A DNA stretch of 64,000 nucleotides from Nocardioides faecalis. GTDB taxonomy: Bacteria; Actinomycetota; Actinomycetes; Propionibacteriales; Nocardioidaceae. Position numbers and translations under genes: made by a program. The notes under the pieces are model-generated. The model was not told where the DNA came from, searched no databases, and was given only the letters and a program-made list of their open reading frames with translations. Of this stretch, positions 51,753 to 59,769 are shown piece after piece; positions within the stretch are counted from its first letter, which is position 1, and each line of letters begins with the position of its first letter. The stretch covers positions 868,001-932,000 of the forward strand of contig NZ_CP074406.1 of the NCBI RefSeq assembly GCF_018388425.1, in the 5' to 3' direction.

Positions 51753-52747
51753 CGCGGCCCCGTCACGGTGAGGGCCTCGAGGTCGAGGAGGAAGGTCAGG
51801 TCGAAGTTGGCGTAGTCACCGGGCGCGGCGGTGTCGCTGCCCTCGGCGAACGCGACCAGACCGGCCATCACGCCGTCGATGCTCCTGCGGTTGCGCAGCA
51901 GGGTGCGGACCACGGGGCGCATGTCCTCCAGCTGGGCCACGAGGTCCTCACGCACGGCGTCGGCGAGCGGGGTGGCGACGATGTCGAGGGAGCGCAGCGA
52001 GGCCATCGCGGTGACGAGGTCGCCGCGCTGGGAGTCCAGGGAGGTGACCAGCTCGGTGAGGTCGGTCAGCGACCGGGTGATCTGCGGCAGGTCGTCGACG
52101 AGGCGGGAGGAGAGCCGGTCCAGCGCGGCGGTGAGCCGGTCCACGCGGGGGAAGTCGTCGTTGAGGTCGGTGACCGCGCGGTCCAGGCGGCGCAGCAGGC
52201 GGCGGGTGCTGCCGCTGTTGTCACGCAGGGCGGTGTTGAGCTCCTTGATGATCGTGGAGATGTCGGTGAAGGAACCGCCGGTCACCACGGTCGACAGGGC
52301 GGTGAGCAGGTCGGTGACGTCGGGTGCGGTGCCGGTCGCGGCCGCGGGCACGACCGCGCCGTCGGCCAGCACCGCGCCCTCCTCGCCCGGCCAGAGCTGG
52401 ACGAAGGCGGTGCCCATCGGCGAGGTCAGCCGGATCTCGGCGCGGGTGGACTCGCGCAGCTCGACGTCGGCGGAGACGGCGAGCTCCACCTCGGCGACGT
52501 ACTCGCCGGCCTCGACGGCGCTGACCTGGCCGACGGTGGCGCCGTCCAGCTTGACCGGCGCGTCGACGGGCAGGTTGAGCGCGTCGGTGAACTCGACGGT
52601 GATCGCGTACGTCTCGCCGTCGACCAGGTCGGGCAGCGGCAGGTCCTCCAGGGACAGTCCACAGCCCGACAGCAGGGCCGCGGCGACGGCGAGCGGCAGC
52701 GTCACCGGCCACGCGACGCGCCGCCCCCCGGGCCTCCGCCGGCTCAC
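51749..52747 (-). CDS. mceE: MCE family lipoprotein (MceE position)
   Basis: 332 residues from the GTG at 52747, overlapping mceD (GTGA). Unlike its siblings it carries a lipoprotein signal: AVAAALLSGCG, lipidated Cys29, as mycobacterial MceE (LprK type) does. MCE domain: YAITVEFTDALNLPVDAPVKLDGATVGQVSAVEAG and RLTSPMGTAFVQLWPGEE (in parts). The helical region follows (LLTALSTVVTGGSFTDISTIIKELNTALRD in part, with STRRLLRRLDRAVTDLNDDFPRVDRL). The lipid anchor probably fixes the hexameric tube to the membrane's outer face. Confidence 0.93.
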   Translation of the reverse strand: MSRRRPGGRRVAWPVTLPLAVAAALLSGCGLSLEDLPLPDLVDGETYAITVEFTDALNLPVDAPVKLDGATVGQVSAVEAGEYVAEVELAVSADVELRESTRAEIRLTSPMGTAFVQLWPGEEGAVLADGAVVPAAATGTAPDVTDLLTALSTVVTGGSFTDISTIIKELNTALRDNSGSTRRLLRRLDRAVTDLNDDFPRVDRLTAALDRLSSRLVDDLPQITRSLTDLTELVTSLDSQRGDLVTAMASLRSLDIVATPLADAVREDLVAQLEDMRPVVRTLLRNRRSIDGVMAGLVAFAEGSDTAAPGDYANFDLTFLLDLEALTVTGPR

Positions 52748-53892
52748 GGGACGCCTCCCGGGATCGCGTCGTACAGGCCGTCCAGCAAGGGGTCGAGCAA
52801 CCCGGTGCCGGCCCCGGTGAACAGCGCCCCGCACAGCCGGGTGCCGGCATCCCCGGCGAGCCCGTCCACCAGCACCCGGCAGGTGTGGTCGCGGAAGGCG
52901 GCGGAGAACGGGCCGGCGCTGAACGCGAACTGCACCCGCAACCGCCCCAGGTCCCAGTCGTAGGCCCGGCTGAAGTTCTCCGCCGTCGTCGGCATCACGT
53001 CGAACGCCTCGGCCAGCGAGCCCTGGTGGGTGCGCACGAGGGAGACCACGTCGGTGATGCCGCGCAGGTCCTCGGCGAGCACGTCGCCGTTCTTGCGCAG
53101 GAACTTCTCCGACAGCCGGGTGAGCTTGTCGAGGCTGTCGAGGGCGGCGACCAGCTCGGTGCGCTGGTCGGCCAGCACCGCGGTGGTCTCGGTGGCGGCG
53201 GAGGTGAACGTGCGCAGCCGGGAGTCGCGCTCGGCCAGCGTGGTGGACAGCTCCAGCAGGTTCTCGGTGACCGCGCCGAGGTCGGCGTCCTTGGCGTTGA
53301 TGACGGCCAGCGCGTCGCGGCTGCGGGCCAGGGCCCGGCGCAGGTGGGCGCCGTTGCCGTCGAGGGTGCGGGCGGTGACGGCCAGCGCGTCGCCCAGGTC
53401 CTTGCGGCCCCCGCCCTCGTTCCCGGCGCCGAGGTCGGCGTCCAGGGCCAGCACGAGGTCGTCGATGGCGGCGGCGATCCGGTCGATGGTCGCGGGCGCG
53501 CGGGTGTGCTCGACGTCGATGTGGGCGCCGGAGGCCAGCGTCGGTCCCTCGCGCCAGGCGGGGCCGAGCTCGATGTAGCGGTCGGTCACCAGCGACCCCT
53601 GCAGGACCTGGGCCCCGGCGTCGGCCGGGACCCGGGTGCCCGGCTCGAGCTGCATCCGCACCCGCATCGTGGTGCCGCGGGGGACGACTTCGACGATCTC
53701 GCCCACCTGCACGCCGAGGTAGGTGACGTCGTTGCCGACGTAGACGCCCGTGGTGTCGGCGAAATCCGCGGTGATCACGAGCGCGTCGGGGTCCTCCCCG
53801 CGCAGCCACCCGACCAGCCGGGCTCCGGAGACGACGGCGGTCAGGACGAGGACGCCGGCCAGCGCCAGCAGCAGGAGACGTCGGCGGCTCAC
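52744..53892 (-). CDS. mceD: MCE family protein (MceD position)
   Basis: 382 residues from the GTG at 53892, overlapping mceC by GTGA. N-terminal membrane helix (LLLLALAGVLVLTAVVSGARLV), MCE domain ALVITADFADTTGVYVGNDVTYLGVQVGEIVEVVPRG...QVLQGSLVTDRYIELGP (in parts), then long helices (LLELSTTLAERDSRLRTFTSAATETTAVLADQ in part). The C-terminal region holds two Cys (HTCRVLVDGLAGDAGTRLCGALF) that may form a disulfide outside the membrane. One subunit of a predicted heterohexamer. Confidence 0.92.
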   Translation of the reverse strand: MSRRRLLLLALAGVLVLTAVVSGARLVGWLRGEDPDALVITADFADTTGVYVGNDVTYLGVQVGEIVEVVPRGTTMRVRMQLEPGTRVPADAGAQVLQGSLVTDRYIELGPAWREGPTLASGAHIDVEHTRAPATIDRIAAAIDDLVLALDADLGAGNEGGGRKDLGDALAVTARTLDGNGAHLRRALARSRDALAVINAKDADLGAVTENLLELSTTLAERDSRLRTFTSAATETTAVLADQRTELVAALDSLDKLTRLSEKFLRKNGDVLAEDLRGITDVVSLVRTHQGSLAEAFDVMPTTAENFSRAYDWDLGRLRVQFAFSAGPFSAAFRDHTCRVLVDGLAGDAGTRLCGALFTGAGTGLLDPLLDGLYDAIPGGVP

Positions 53893-54881
53893 TTGCAGTC
53901 CTCCGGGGTGATCGAGCAGACGAGGTCGTCGGGCACGACCGCCCAGGGAGCGTTGACCCCGAGCCACGGGCCGTCGCCGGTGGCATTGGTGAAGACCCGC
54001 ATCGTGGGCCCGGCCAGCGCGAGGGTGCGGTCGAGGTCCTTGCGCTGCTCGTTGAGGACCTCGACCACCTCGCGCAGGTCGGCCAGCGCCGGCGCGAGCT
54101 CGGGCGCCGTACGACGCACCAGGGTGGCCAGGCCGGTGGCGAAGCGCTGTGCGTCGGCGAGCAGCACCCGCAGCGTCTCGCGGCGCTGGGCGACGGTGAG
54201 CAGCACCTTGGTGCCGTTGTCGAGCACGTCGTCGAGCCGCTCGGTCTGGTCGAGCACCAGCCGGGTGACCGCCTTGGTGGAGGTGAGCAGCTCGTCCAGC
54301 TGCTCCTCGCGGTCGGTGACGATGTCGGAGACGCCGGCGATGCCGTCCAGGGCGTCACGCAGCGCGGTCGGCTCGACGGCGAGGTCGGTGGCGAGCACGT
54401 CGACGGCGTCCTGGATCACCTGCAGGTCGAGCGCCTCGACCTGCGGCGTGGAGTCCAGCCAGAACCGCTCCATGGTGTAGCTGTCCTGGGCCTGCTCGGC
54501 GGCGATGGTGCCACCGGAGGCCAGCGGCGTGCCGGCGCCCGGGGACAGCGCGAGGAACCGCTGGCCGAGGATGGACAGCAGCTTCACCTCCACCGTGGAC
54601 TCCTCGGTGACCCCGAGCTCCTCGGGTGCGGAGACCAGCGAGAAGCGGACGTCGACCTCGTCGCGGTCGGCCTCCACGGCCAGCACCTTGCCGACCTTCA
54701 GCCCGGCCATCCGCACGTCGTCCCCGGCCTTCAGGCCGGCCGCGTGGTGCAGCCGGGCGTGGTAGCTCGCCTCGCCGGCCACGGCGCGCGCGCCCAGCAG
54801 CACGAGGCCGGCCAGGACGAGGACGACCACGACCCGCAACGGCCAGCCCAGCCGGCGCATCATCCGGACCATCAGCGGCAC
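53889..54881 (-). CDS. mceC: MCE family protein (MceC position)
   Basis: 330 residues from the GTG at 54881 (MPLMVRMMRRLGWPLRVVVV). Membrane helix at about residues 14-35, then MCE domain ARLHHAAGLKAGDDVRMAGLKVGKVLAVEADRDEVDVRFSL (in parts) and TEESTVEVKLLSILGQRFLALSPG, then helical segments with repeated Leu/Thr (LTSTKAVTRLVLDQTERLDDVLDNGTKVLL in part). Ends in a CSITPEDCK pair of cysteines, possibly a disulfide shared with neighbours. Its start overlaps the mceB stop region by 10 bases. Confidence 0.92.
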   Translation of the reverse strand: MPLMVRMMRRLGWPLRVVVVLVLAGLVLLGARAVAGEASYHARLHHAAGLKAGDDVRMAGLKVGKVLAVEADRDEVDVRFSLVSAPEELGVTEESTVEVKLLSILGQRFLALSPGAGTPLASGGTIAAEQAQDSYTMERFWLDSTPQVEALDLQVIQDAVDVLATDLAVEPTALRDALDGIAGVSDIVTDREEQLDELLTSTKAVTRLVLDQTERLDDVLDNGTKVLLTVAQRRETLRVLLADAQRFATGLATLVRRTAPELAPALADLREVVEVLNEQRKDLDRTLALAGPTMRVFTNATGDGPWLGVNAPWAVVPDDLVCSITPEDCK

Positions 54882-55927
54882 CTCCGGGAGTGCTGGTCCC
54901 CGGTGACGCCGAGGTCGATGCTGTTCGGCACCCCGGACAGGCCGGCCGACAGCGTGCAGACGTAGACGTTGAGATAGCTGCCGTAGCCCAGGGTGCGCAG
55001 GTAGACCTCGAGCTGGCGGGGCAGCGAGGCGCCGGTGTCGGCGAGCAGCTGCTTGCGCTCGGCGAGGTAGTCGAACCAGTCACGGCTCAAGGTGGTGACG
55101 TCCCTCACCGCCGGTCCGGCCTGCTCGACGAGCCCGGCGGTGGTGGCGCTCAGCCGGGCGATGGAGTCGAGGCTGGTGGCGATCCGGTCGCGGTCGCGGG
55201 CCAGCCCGCGGGTGAGCGAGTCGAGGCCGGTGACCAGCGAGGTCACCTCCTCGCGGTGCTCGTCGGTGGTCTGCAGCACCAGGGTCACGTCGTCGGCGAC
55301 GCGGGCCAGGGTCTCCTCCCGGTCGCTGAGCCCGGCGGTGAGCTCGGCGGTCTGGGCGAGCAGGTGGTCCAGGGTGGGGCCCTGGCCCTGCAGCGCGGCG
55401 ACGATGTTGCCGGCGAGCTCGTTGACGTCGCCGGGCTGCAGCAGGTCGAAGACCGGCTTGAAGGCGTTGAACATCGCGCTGAGGTCCAGCGCCGGCCGGG
55501 TGCGCTCCAGCGGGATCCGGTGGCCGTCGCGCAGCCGCGGGGCCTGGGCTTCGCGGTCGGGGCGGGAGAGGTCGACGTAGCGCTGGCCCATCAGGTTGAG
55601 GTAGTCGATGCTCGCCACCACGTCGGTGTGCAGCGGCTGTGTGGCCTCCACGCTCATGGTGACCACGGCGAGACCGCGTTCCTCGCCCGTGCCCACGCGG
55701 GTCTCGGCGACGCGGCCGACCCGGACCCCGGCCACCCGTACGTCGTCGCCGGCGCGCAGGCCGGTCGCGTCGCGGAAGACGCCGGTGAGGGTGATCGTGT
55801 CGCCGCGCTGGCTGCGCGAGAGGGTGCCGGCCACCATCGAGGTGAGCAGCGCGCCGACCAGGGCGAACACCACGACCCCGAGCACGGCACCGCGGTGGCG
55901 GCGCAGCTCGCTCAGCTGCCGGCTCAT
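54872..55927 (-). CDS. mceB: MCE family protein (MceB position)
   Basis: 351 residues from ATG 55927, overlapping mceA (ATGA); the longer reading from 55942 has no better signal. Membrane helix GAVLGVVVFALVGALLTSMVAG (about residues 12-33), MCE domain TLTGVFRDATGLRAGDDVRVAGVRVGRVAETRVG (in part), VASIDYLNLMGQRYVDLSRP, then a helical region ending LRTLGYGSYLNVYVCTLSAG and NSIDLGVTGDQHSRRCR. The YLNVYVC motif near the C-terminus is common to MceB proteins. Part of the six-subunit set. Confidence 0.92.
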   Translation of the reverse strand: MSRQLSELRRHRGAVLGVVVFALVGALLTSMVAGTLSRSQRGDTITLTGVFRDATGLRAGDDVRVAGVRVGRVAETRVGTGEERGLAVVTMSVEATQPLHTDVVASIDYLNLMGQRYVDLSRPDREAQAPRLRDGHRIPLERTRPALDLSAMFNAFKPVFDLLQPGDVNELAGNIVAALQGQGPTLDHLLAQTAELTAGLSDREETLARVADDVTLVLQTTDEHREEVTSLVTGLDSLTRGLARDRDRIATSLDSIARLSATTAGLVEQAGPAVRDVTTLSRDWFDYLAERKQLLADTGASLPRQLEVYLRTLGYGSYLNVYVCTLSAGLSGVPNSIDLGVTGDQHSRRCR

Positions 55928-57060
55928 CGCGCACCTCCGCACGCGCCGCGCAGCCCGCGGTAGGTCGGGCAGTCCGCCGGGTCGGCGGAGTCGTAGGGGT
56001 CCAGCAGCTGCGGCGCGATGACGCCCTCCATCTGGATCCGGCCGCCCTTGACCGCTGCCGCGCCGTTGCGCAGCAGCTGCGGCACCTTCTGCAGCATCAG
56101 CGCGAACGAGGGGTGCCGGGCCGCGAAGACCTCCAGGTTGGCGGCGGTGGCGTTGAGCAGCCGCGCGCTGAGCGCGCCGTTGGCGCGCAGGAACGCCGTC
56201 ACCCCGTCCTTGCCGTCCAGCAGCTCCGGGAGCGCGGTGAGCAGGGTGCGCAGCTCCCGCTCCTGCTCCACCAGGGCGCGGGTCAGGGGCCGGGTGTCCT
56301 TCAGGGCTGCGATGAGCTGCGGCTCGACGTCACCGGCGAGCCGGGCGTCGGTGGTGAGCAGGTCGAGGTCGCGCTGCACCTGCGGGCGCAGCTCGGTCCA
56401 CCGGCCCACGAAGGCGTCACCGTCGCGGATCATCTCCGCGATCCGGGTGCCGCGGCCCTCGAGGGCGGCGGCCAGCTGGGAGAGCGCGACGTCCCACTGG
56501 GCGGGGTCCACCGCGCCGAGGAGGCGCTGGGTGGCCTCGAAGGTGTCCATCAGCCGCAGCGTGGCCCGCGAGGTGTCCGCCGGTACGACGTCCCCGTCGG
56601 CCAGGTGCGCGCGGCCTGCTCCGGCCGCGGCCGGTCGGACGGCCGGGGCCGGTGCGTCGGGCACCACCAGGTCGACGTACTCGTTGCCGAACAGGGTGCC
56701 CGGCAGTACCCGCGCGACGACGCCGGAGGGGATCGCCGCGGCGTGGTCGGGGTCGACGAGGACGGTGGCCGTCGGCCCGTCCCAGCCGGTCTCACCCGGC
56801 CGGGCGACGGGGTCGACCTCGACCACGCGGCCCACCCGCAGGCCGTTGTACTTCACGTCGGAGCTGGTGCCGAGGGTGTCGCCGACGACCGGCAGCTGCA
56901 CCGTGAGCCGGTAGTCACCGCTGAGCACGCCGAGGGTCTGCAGGCCCAGCATCCCGATCAGCAGCGTCAACGCGAGGGCGCCGAGCCCACCGACGGCGGC
57001 CAGGCGCAGCCGCAGCGCGCCGGGGGAGAGCCGGGTGTGGGGGAACAGGACGTCGCTCAC
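55924..57060 (-). CDS. mceA: MCE family protein (MceA position)
   Basis: 378 residues from the GTG at 57060, 4 bases after yrbEB. Membrane helix at about residues 21-45 (AAVGGLGALALTLLIGMLGLQ), MCE domain YRLTVQLPVVGDTLGTSSDVKYNGLRVGRVVEVDP (in part), RVLPGTLFGNEYVDLVVP with an Ala/Pro-rich insert after it, then helices (LERRTRIAEMIRDGDAF-like, TRALVEQERELRTLLTALPELLDG). Ends YDSADPADCPTYRGLRGACGG, a Cys-containing tail typical of MceA. First Mce subunit after the two permeases. Confidence 0.92.
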   Translation of the reverse strand: MSDVLFPHTRLSPGALRLRLAAVGGLGALALTLLIGMLGLQTLGVLSGDYRLTVQLPVVGDTLGTSSDVKYNGLRVGRVVEVDPVARPGETGWDGPTATVLVDPDHAAAIPSGVVARVLPGTLFGNEYVDLVVPDAPAPAVRPAAAGAGRAHLADGDVVPADTSRATLRLMDTFEATQRLLGAVDPAQWDVALSQLAAALEGRGTRIAEMIRDGDAFVGRWTELRPQVQRDLDLLTTDARLAGDVEPQLIAALKDTRPLTRALVEQERELRTLLTALPELLDGKDGVTAFLRANGALSARLLNATAANLEVFAARHPSFALMLQKVPQLLRNGAAAVKGGRIQMEGVIAPQLLDPYDSADPADCPTYRGLRGACGGAR

Positions 57061-57064
57061 TGCC

Positions 57065-57922
57065 TCACCCCGAGATCTGGACCTGGGCGTCCGCGCCCCA
57101 CAGCAGCAGGGTCAGCAGGATGTCCACGATGGTCAGGGAGATGATGCTGGCGCGGATCGCGCGTCCGGTGGCCCGGCCGACGCCCTCGGGGCCGCCGCTG
57201 GCGGTGAACCCGTGGTAGCAGTGGATGAGGGTGACCACGGTGGTCAGCACGACCACCTTGATCGCTGCGTAGATGACGTCGATCGGCGCCACGAACGTGC
57301 GGAAGTAGTGCTCGTAGGTGCCGGCGGACTGGCCGTAGAAGGTGGTCACCATGAAGTCGGTGGCCAGGTAGGTGCCGACGAGGCCGATCAAGAACAGCGG
57401 CAGCACGATGATCCACGCGGCGATGAGGCGGGTGCTGACGAGGTAGGGGATGGGCCGGATCGCCATCGACTCCAACGCGTCGATCTCCTCGCTGATCCGC
57501 ATCGCGCCGATCCGGGAGGTGAACCCGCAGCCGATCCGCGCCGCGAACCCGAGCGCGGCGACCATCGGCGCGAGCTCGCGGGTGTTGGCGTAGCCGGAGA
57601 TGAAGCCGGTCAGCGGGGCCAGGCCGATCACGTCGAGCCCCTGGTAGCCCTCGAGGCCGACCTCGGTCCCGGTCAGCGTCGAGAGCAGCAGCACGACGCC
57701 GACCACGCCGCCACCGACCAGGAAGATCCCGGAGCCGAGGGTGACCTCGGCGAGCACCCGGGTGACCTCCTTGCGGTAGCGGGTCGCGGCCAGCGGCAGG
57801 CCGGCCACCGCCCGCCAGGCGAGGACGAGCTGCAGCCCGATCCCGGCTGCCGGGCCGAGCACGACGCCCGGCAGGGCGGCGGGCGCCGTGGCCCGTGCGG
57901 TGGCACGAGAGGCTGTGCTCAT
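57065..57922 (-). CDS. yrbEB: MlaE/YrbE family ABC permease, second
   Basis: Permease half of the Mce ABC importer. 285 residues from ATG 57922, overlapping yrbEA (ATGA). Five to six membrane segments (GIFLVGGGVVGVVLLLSTLTG, LVSTRLIAAWIIVLPLFLIGLVG, VVVLTTVVTLIHCYHGF, ISLTIVDILLTLLLWG). The MlaE/YrbE signature TRELAPMVAALGFAARIGCGFTSRIGAMRISEEIDALESMAI (in parts) is intact, containing the coupling helix that meets the ATPase. No Mce ATPase (Mkl/MceG) gene is in the window; in other actinobacteria it is encoded elsewhere. Confidence 0.95.
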   Translation of the reverse strand: MSTASRATARATAPAALPGVVLGPAAGIGLQLVLAWRAVAGLPLAATRYRKEVTRVLAEVTLGSGIFLVGGGVVGVVLLLSTLTGTEVGLEGYQGLDVIGLAPLTGFISGYANTRELAPMVAALGFAARIGCGFTSRIGAMRISEEIDALESMAIRPIPYLVSTRLIAAWIIVLPLFLIGLVGTYLATDFMVTTFYGQSAGTYEHYFRTFVAPIDVIYAAIKVVVLTTVVTLIHCYHGFTASGGPEGVGRATGRAIRASIISLTIVDILLTLLLWGADAQVQISG

Positions 57923-58728
57923 CCGATCGGACCTCCCGCGAAGGTGCTGTGCACCTGGGAGATGACGAAGTTGGCGGCGAACAGCAGCACGAAGTTGGTC
58001 ACCACGGCGCTGGTCACCGCCTCCCCGACGCCGGTCGGCCCGCGCTCGGCGCGCAGGCCCTTGAAGGAGGCGACGAGCGCGCAGATCACCGCGAACACGG
58101 CGGCCTTGGTCAGGGAGAGGTAGAGATCGGAGGGCTGGGCGAGCGTGGTGACCGAAGCCAGGTAGCTGCCCGGCGGCAGGTCCTGCAGCACCACGCTGAT
58201 GCTGAGCGTGGTGAGGATGGTGAAGAACATGACGACGCCGTTGAGCAGCACCGCGACGAAGATGATCGCGAGCATCCGCGGCACGACCAGCCGCTCGACC
58301 ACCGAGATGCCCATGACCTCCATCGCGTCGATCTCCTCGCGGATGCGGCGCGAGCCGAGGTCGGCGCAGATGGCGGAGCCGGCGACGCCGGAGAGCATGA
58401 GGGCGGTGATCAGCGGGGAGGCCTGCCGCACCACGGCGAGGGTGTTGCCGGCGCCGGTGAACGCCACCGCGCCCACCTCCTGGGCCAGCACCCCCACCTG
58501 CAGCGCCAGGATGACGCCGAACGGGATCGACACCGCCAGCGCGGGCAGCGTGCACACCCGGATCGCGTACCAGGTCTGCACGACGCACTCGGCCAGCGGG
58601 AACCGGCGCGCGGCCAGCGAGCCGACGAGCGCGGCGAACACACGGCGGGAGAAGACCAGCAGCGCCACCGTCTCCGTGAGCGGCCGGGCGAGCGCGGGAA
58701 GCACGCGGATGGCGCTGCTGGCCGACAC
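57919..58728 (-). CDS. yrbEA: MlaE/YrbE family ABC permease, first
   Basis: 269 residues from a GTG at 58728 with AGGAGG 5 bases upstream. It heads the mce operon. Segments AIRVCTLPALAVSIPFGVILALQ, AVFAVICALVASFKGL, NFVLLFAANFVISQVH; signature PLITALMLSGVAGSAICADLGSRRIREEIDAMEVMGI (in parts), the YrbE coupling-helix region with EEIDAMEVMG. Eight genes run from here to mceF with overlaps or gaps of 4 bases or less, so they are surely one transcript. Upstream lie a MerR-type gene and duplicated palindromes. Confidence 0.95.
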   Translation of the reverse strand: MSASSAIRVLPALARPLTETVALLVFSRRVFAALVGSLAARRFPLAECVVQTWYAIRVCTLPALAVSIPFGVILALQVGVLAQEVGAVAFTGAGNTLAVVRQASPLITALMLSGVAGSAICADLGSRRIREEIDAMEVMGISVVERLVVPRMLAIIFVAVLLNGVVMFFTILTTLSISVVLQDLPPGSYLASVTTLAQPSDLYLSLTKAAVFAVICALVASFKGLRAERGPTGVGEAVTSAVVTNFVLLFAANFVISQVHSTFAGGPIG

Positions 58729-58778
58729 TGGCGCCTCCTGCTCCGGGTCCCCGACCGGGAGCGGGCCGGGGCGAACAA

Positions 58779-58931
58779 TGACAGTTGGACTGTCACACCC
58801 GGTACTGTCGCCCCGAGTGTGATCTACGTCAACCCCAACGCTGCAACCTGTTCCAGGTCACGAGATCCGCGCCTGGATGCGTCGCCCGACCCGCGTTGCG
58901 CCTGTGTCGATGACAGTCGTACTGTGACAGT
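58779..58931. promoter_or_regulatory. Control region between mce operon and MerR-type gene: duplicated TGACAGT palindromes, two promoters, CRP-like site
   Basis: Copy A: TGACAGT-TGG-ACTGTCA (58779-58795), a perfect palindrome, with another half-site ACTGTC at 58804. Copy B: TGACAGT-CGT-ACTGTGA (58911-58927) followed by a third TGACAGT (58925-58931). Plus strand: TTGCGC (58896-58901), 18-base spacer, TACTGT (58920-58925), then 7 bases to the ATG of the regulator, so copy B covers that promoter. Minus strand: TTGACG (58833-58828), 17-base spacer, GACAGT (58810-58805) is a fair mce promoter, with copy A just downstream. TGTGATCTACGTCAAC (58818-58833) resembles a Crp/GlxR site and overlaps the -35. 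Confidence 0.7.
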
Positions 58932-58932
58932 C

Positions 58933-59745
58933 ATGAGCGCATTGGCCAGGGTGGAATCGGGTTCACCGGCCGACGACGACGCGGGCCTGCGCACCGTCGA
59001 CGAGCTCGCCGCGGCCGCCGGGCTGACCGTGCGCACCACCCGGTACTACGCCAGCCTCGGGCTGCTCCCGCCGCCGGCCCGGCGCGGCCGGGTGGCCTGG
59101 TACGACGAGACCCACCTCGCCCGCCTGGAGATGATCCGGGCGCTGCAGTCCCACGGGTTCACCCTGCAGGCCATCGAGGGCTACCTGGCCTCGCTGCCCG
59201 AGGGCGTCGGCGTCGAGGACCTCGCGGTGCAGCGGGCGATGCTCACCTCCTGGACGGTCGCCCCGCCCCAGGAGCTCACCCGCCGCCAGCTCGACGCGCA
59301 CGCCGGTCGGGCGCTGTCCGACGACGAGGTCGCGCTGCTGGAGGAGCTCGGCATGGTGCGCCGCGGCACGGACTCCCGCGGGCTGATCCGGTTCACCCCG
59401 ATGCACGGCTTCGACGTCACCGTGCAGCTGCTCGACCTGGACATCCCGGTCCCCGGCATGCGGCGCGCGGGGGAGGCGATCGGCCGGCACACCGCCGCCC
59501 TGGCCGAGGAGCTCACCGAGGTGCTGCACCACGAGGTCGTCGAGCCCTGGCGTCGCGCGCGGCAGACCGGCACCGGGAGCGACCGGGAGGACGACGGCGC
59601 GAGCGACCGGGAGAGCGACCGGGAGAGCGCTGCCCGGCTGGAGCACACCATCGCCACGCTGCGCCAGCTGACGCTGGACGCGATCGTGCGCGGCTTCCAG
59701 CGCTCGGCCAACGACCTGATCGCGCGGTCCCTGGCTCGCCGCTGA
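58933..59745 (+). CDS. MerR-type transcriptional regulator, probable mce operon regulator
   Basis: 270 residues from ATG 58933, 7 bases from its -10 box. MerR winged helix at about residues 19-75: TVDELAAAAGLTVRTTRYYASLGLLPPPARRGRVAWYDETHLARLEMIRALQSHGFTLQAIEGYLASLP (in parts); the RTTRYYxxxGLLPPPxR motif is diagnostic. The C-terminal ~190 residues are helical with no metal-binding cysteines, so the ligand may be a lipid or other organic molecule. A SDRESDRE repeat (12-base units) marks a linker near residues 224-232. It diverges from the mce operon, and palindromes cover both promoters. Most known mce regulators are TetR or GntR types, so a MerR one is unusual. Confidence 0.9.
   Translation: MSALARVESGSPADDDAGLRTVDELAAAAGLTVRTTRYYASLGLLPPPARRGRVAWYDETHLARLEMIRALQSHGFTLQAIEGYLASLPEGVGVEDLAVQRAMLTSWTVAPPQELTRRQLDAHAGRALSDDEVALLEELGMVRRGTDSRGLIRFTPMHGFDVTVQLLDLDIPVPGMRRAGEAIGRHTAALAEELTEVLHHEVVEPWRRARQTGTGSDREDDGASDRESDRESAARLEHTIATLRQLTLDAIVRGFQRSANDLIARSLARR
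59601..59624 (+). repeat. 12-base tandem duplication in the MerR-type gene
   Basis: GAGCGACCGGGA twice in exact tandem, with a partial third and a related copy just upstream (59575), encoding Ser-Asp-Arg-Glu repeats in a linker. Confidence 0.85.
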
Positions 59746-59755
59746 GTGGACCGAC

Positions 59756-59761
59756 TAGGCT
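59756..59761 (+). promoter_or_regulatory. -10 box of ndk (leaderless type)
   Basis: TAGGCT ends 8 bases before the GTG at 59770, supporting that start over the in-frame GTG at 59746. Confidence 0.55.
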
Positions 59762-59769
59762 CGGACAAC

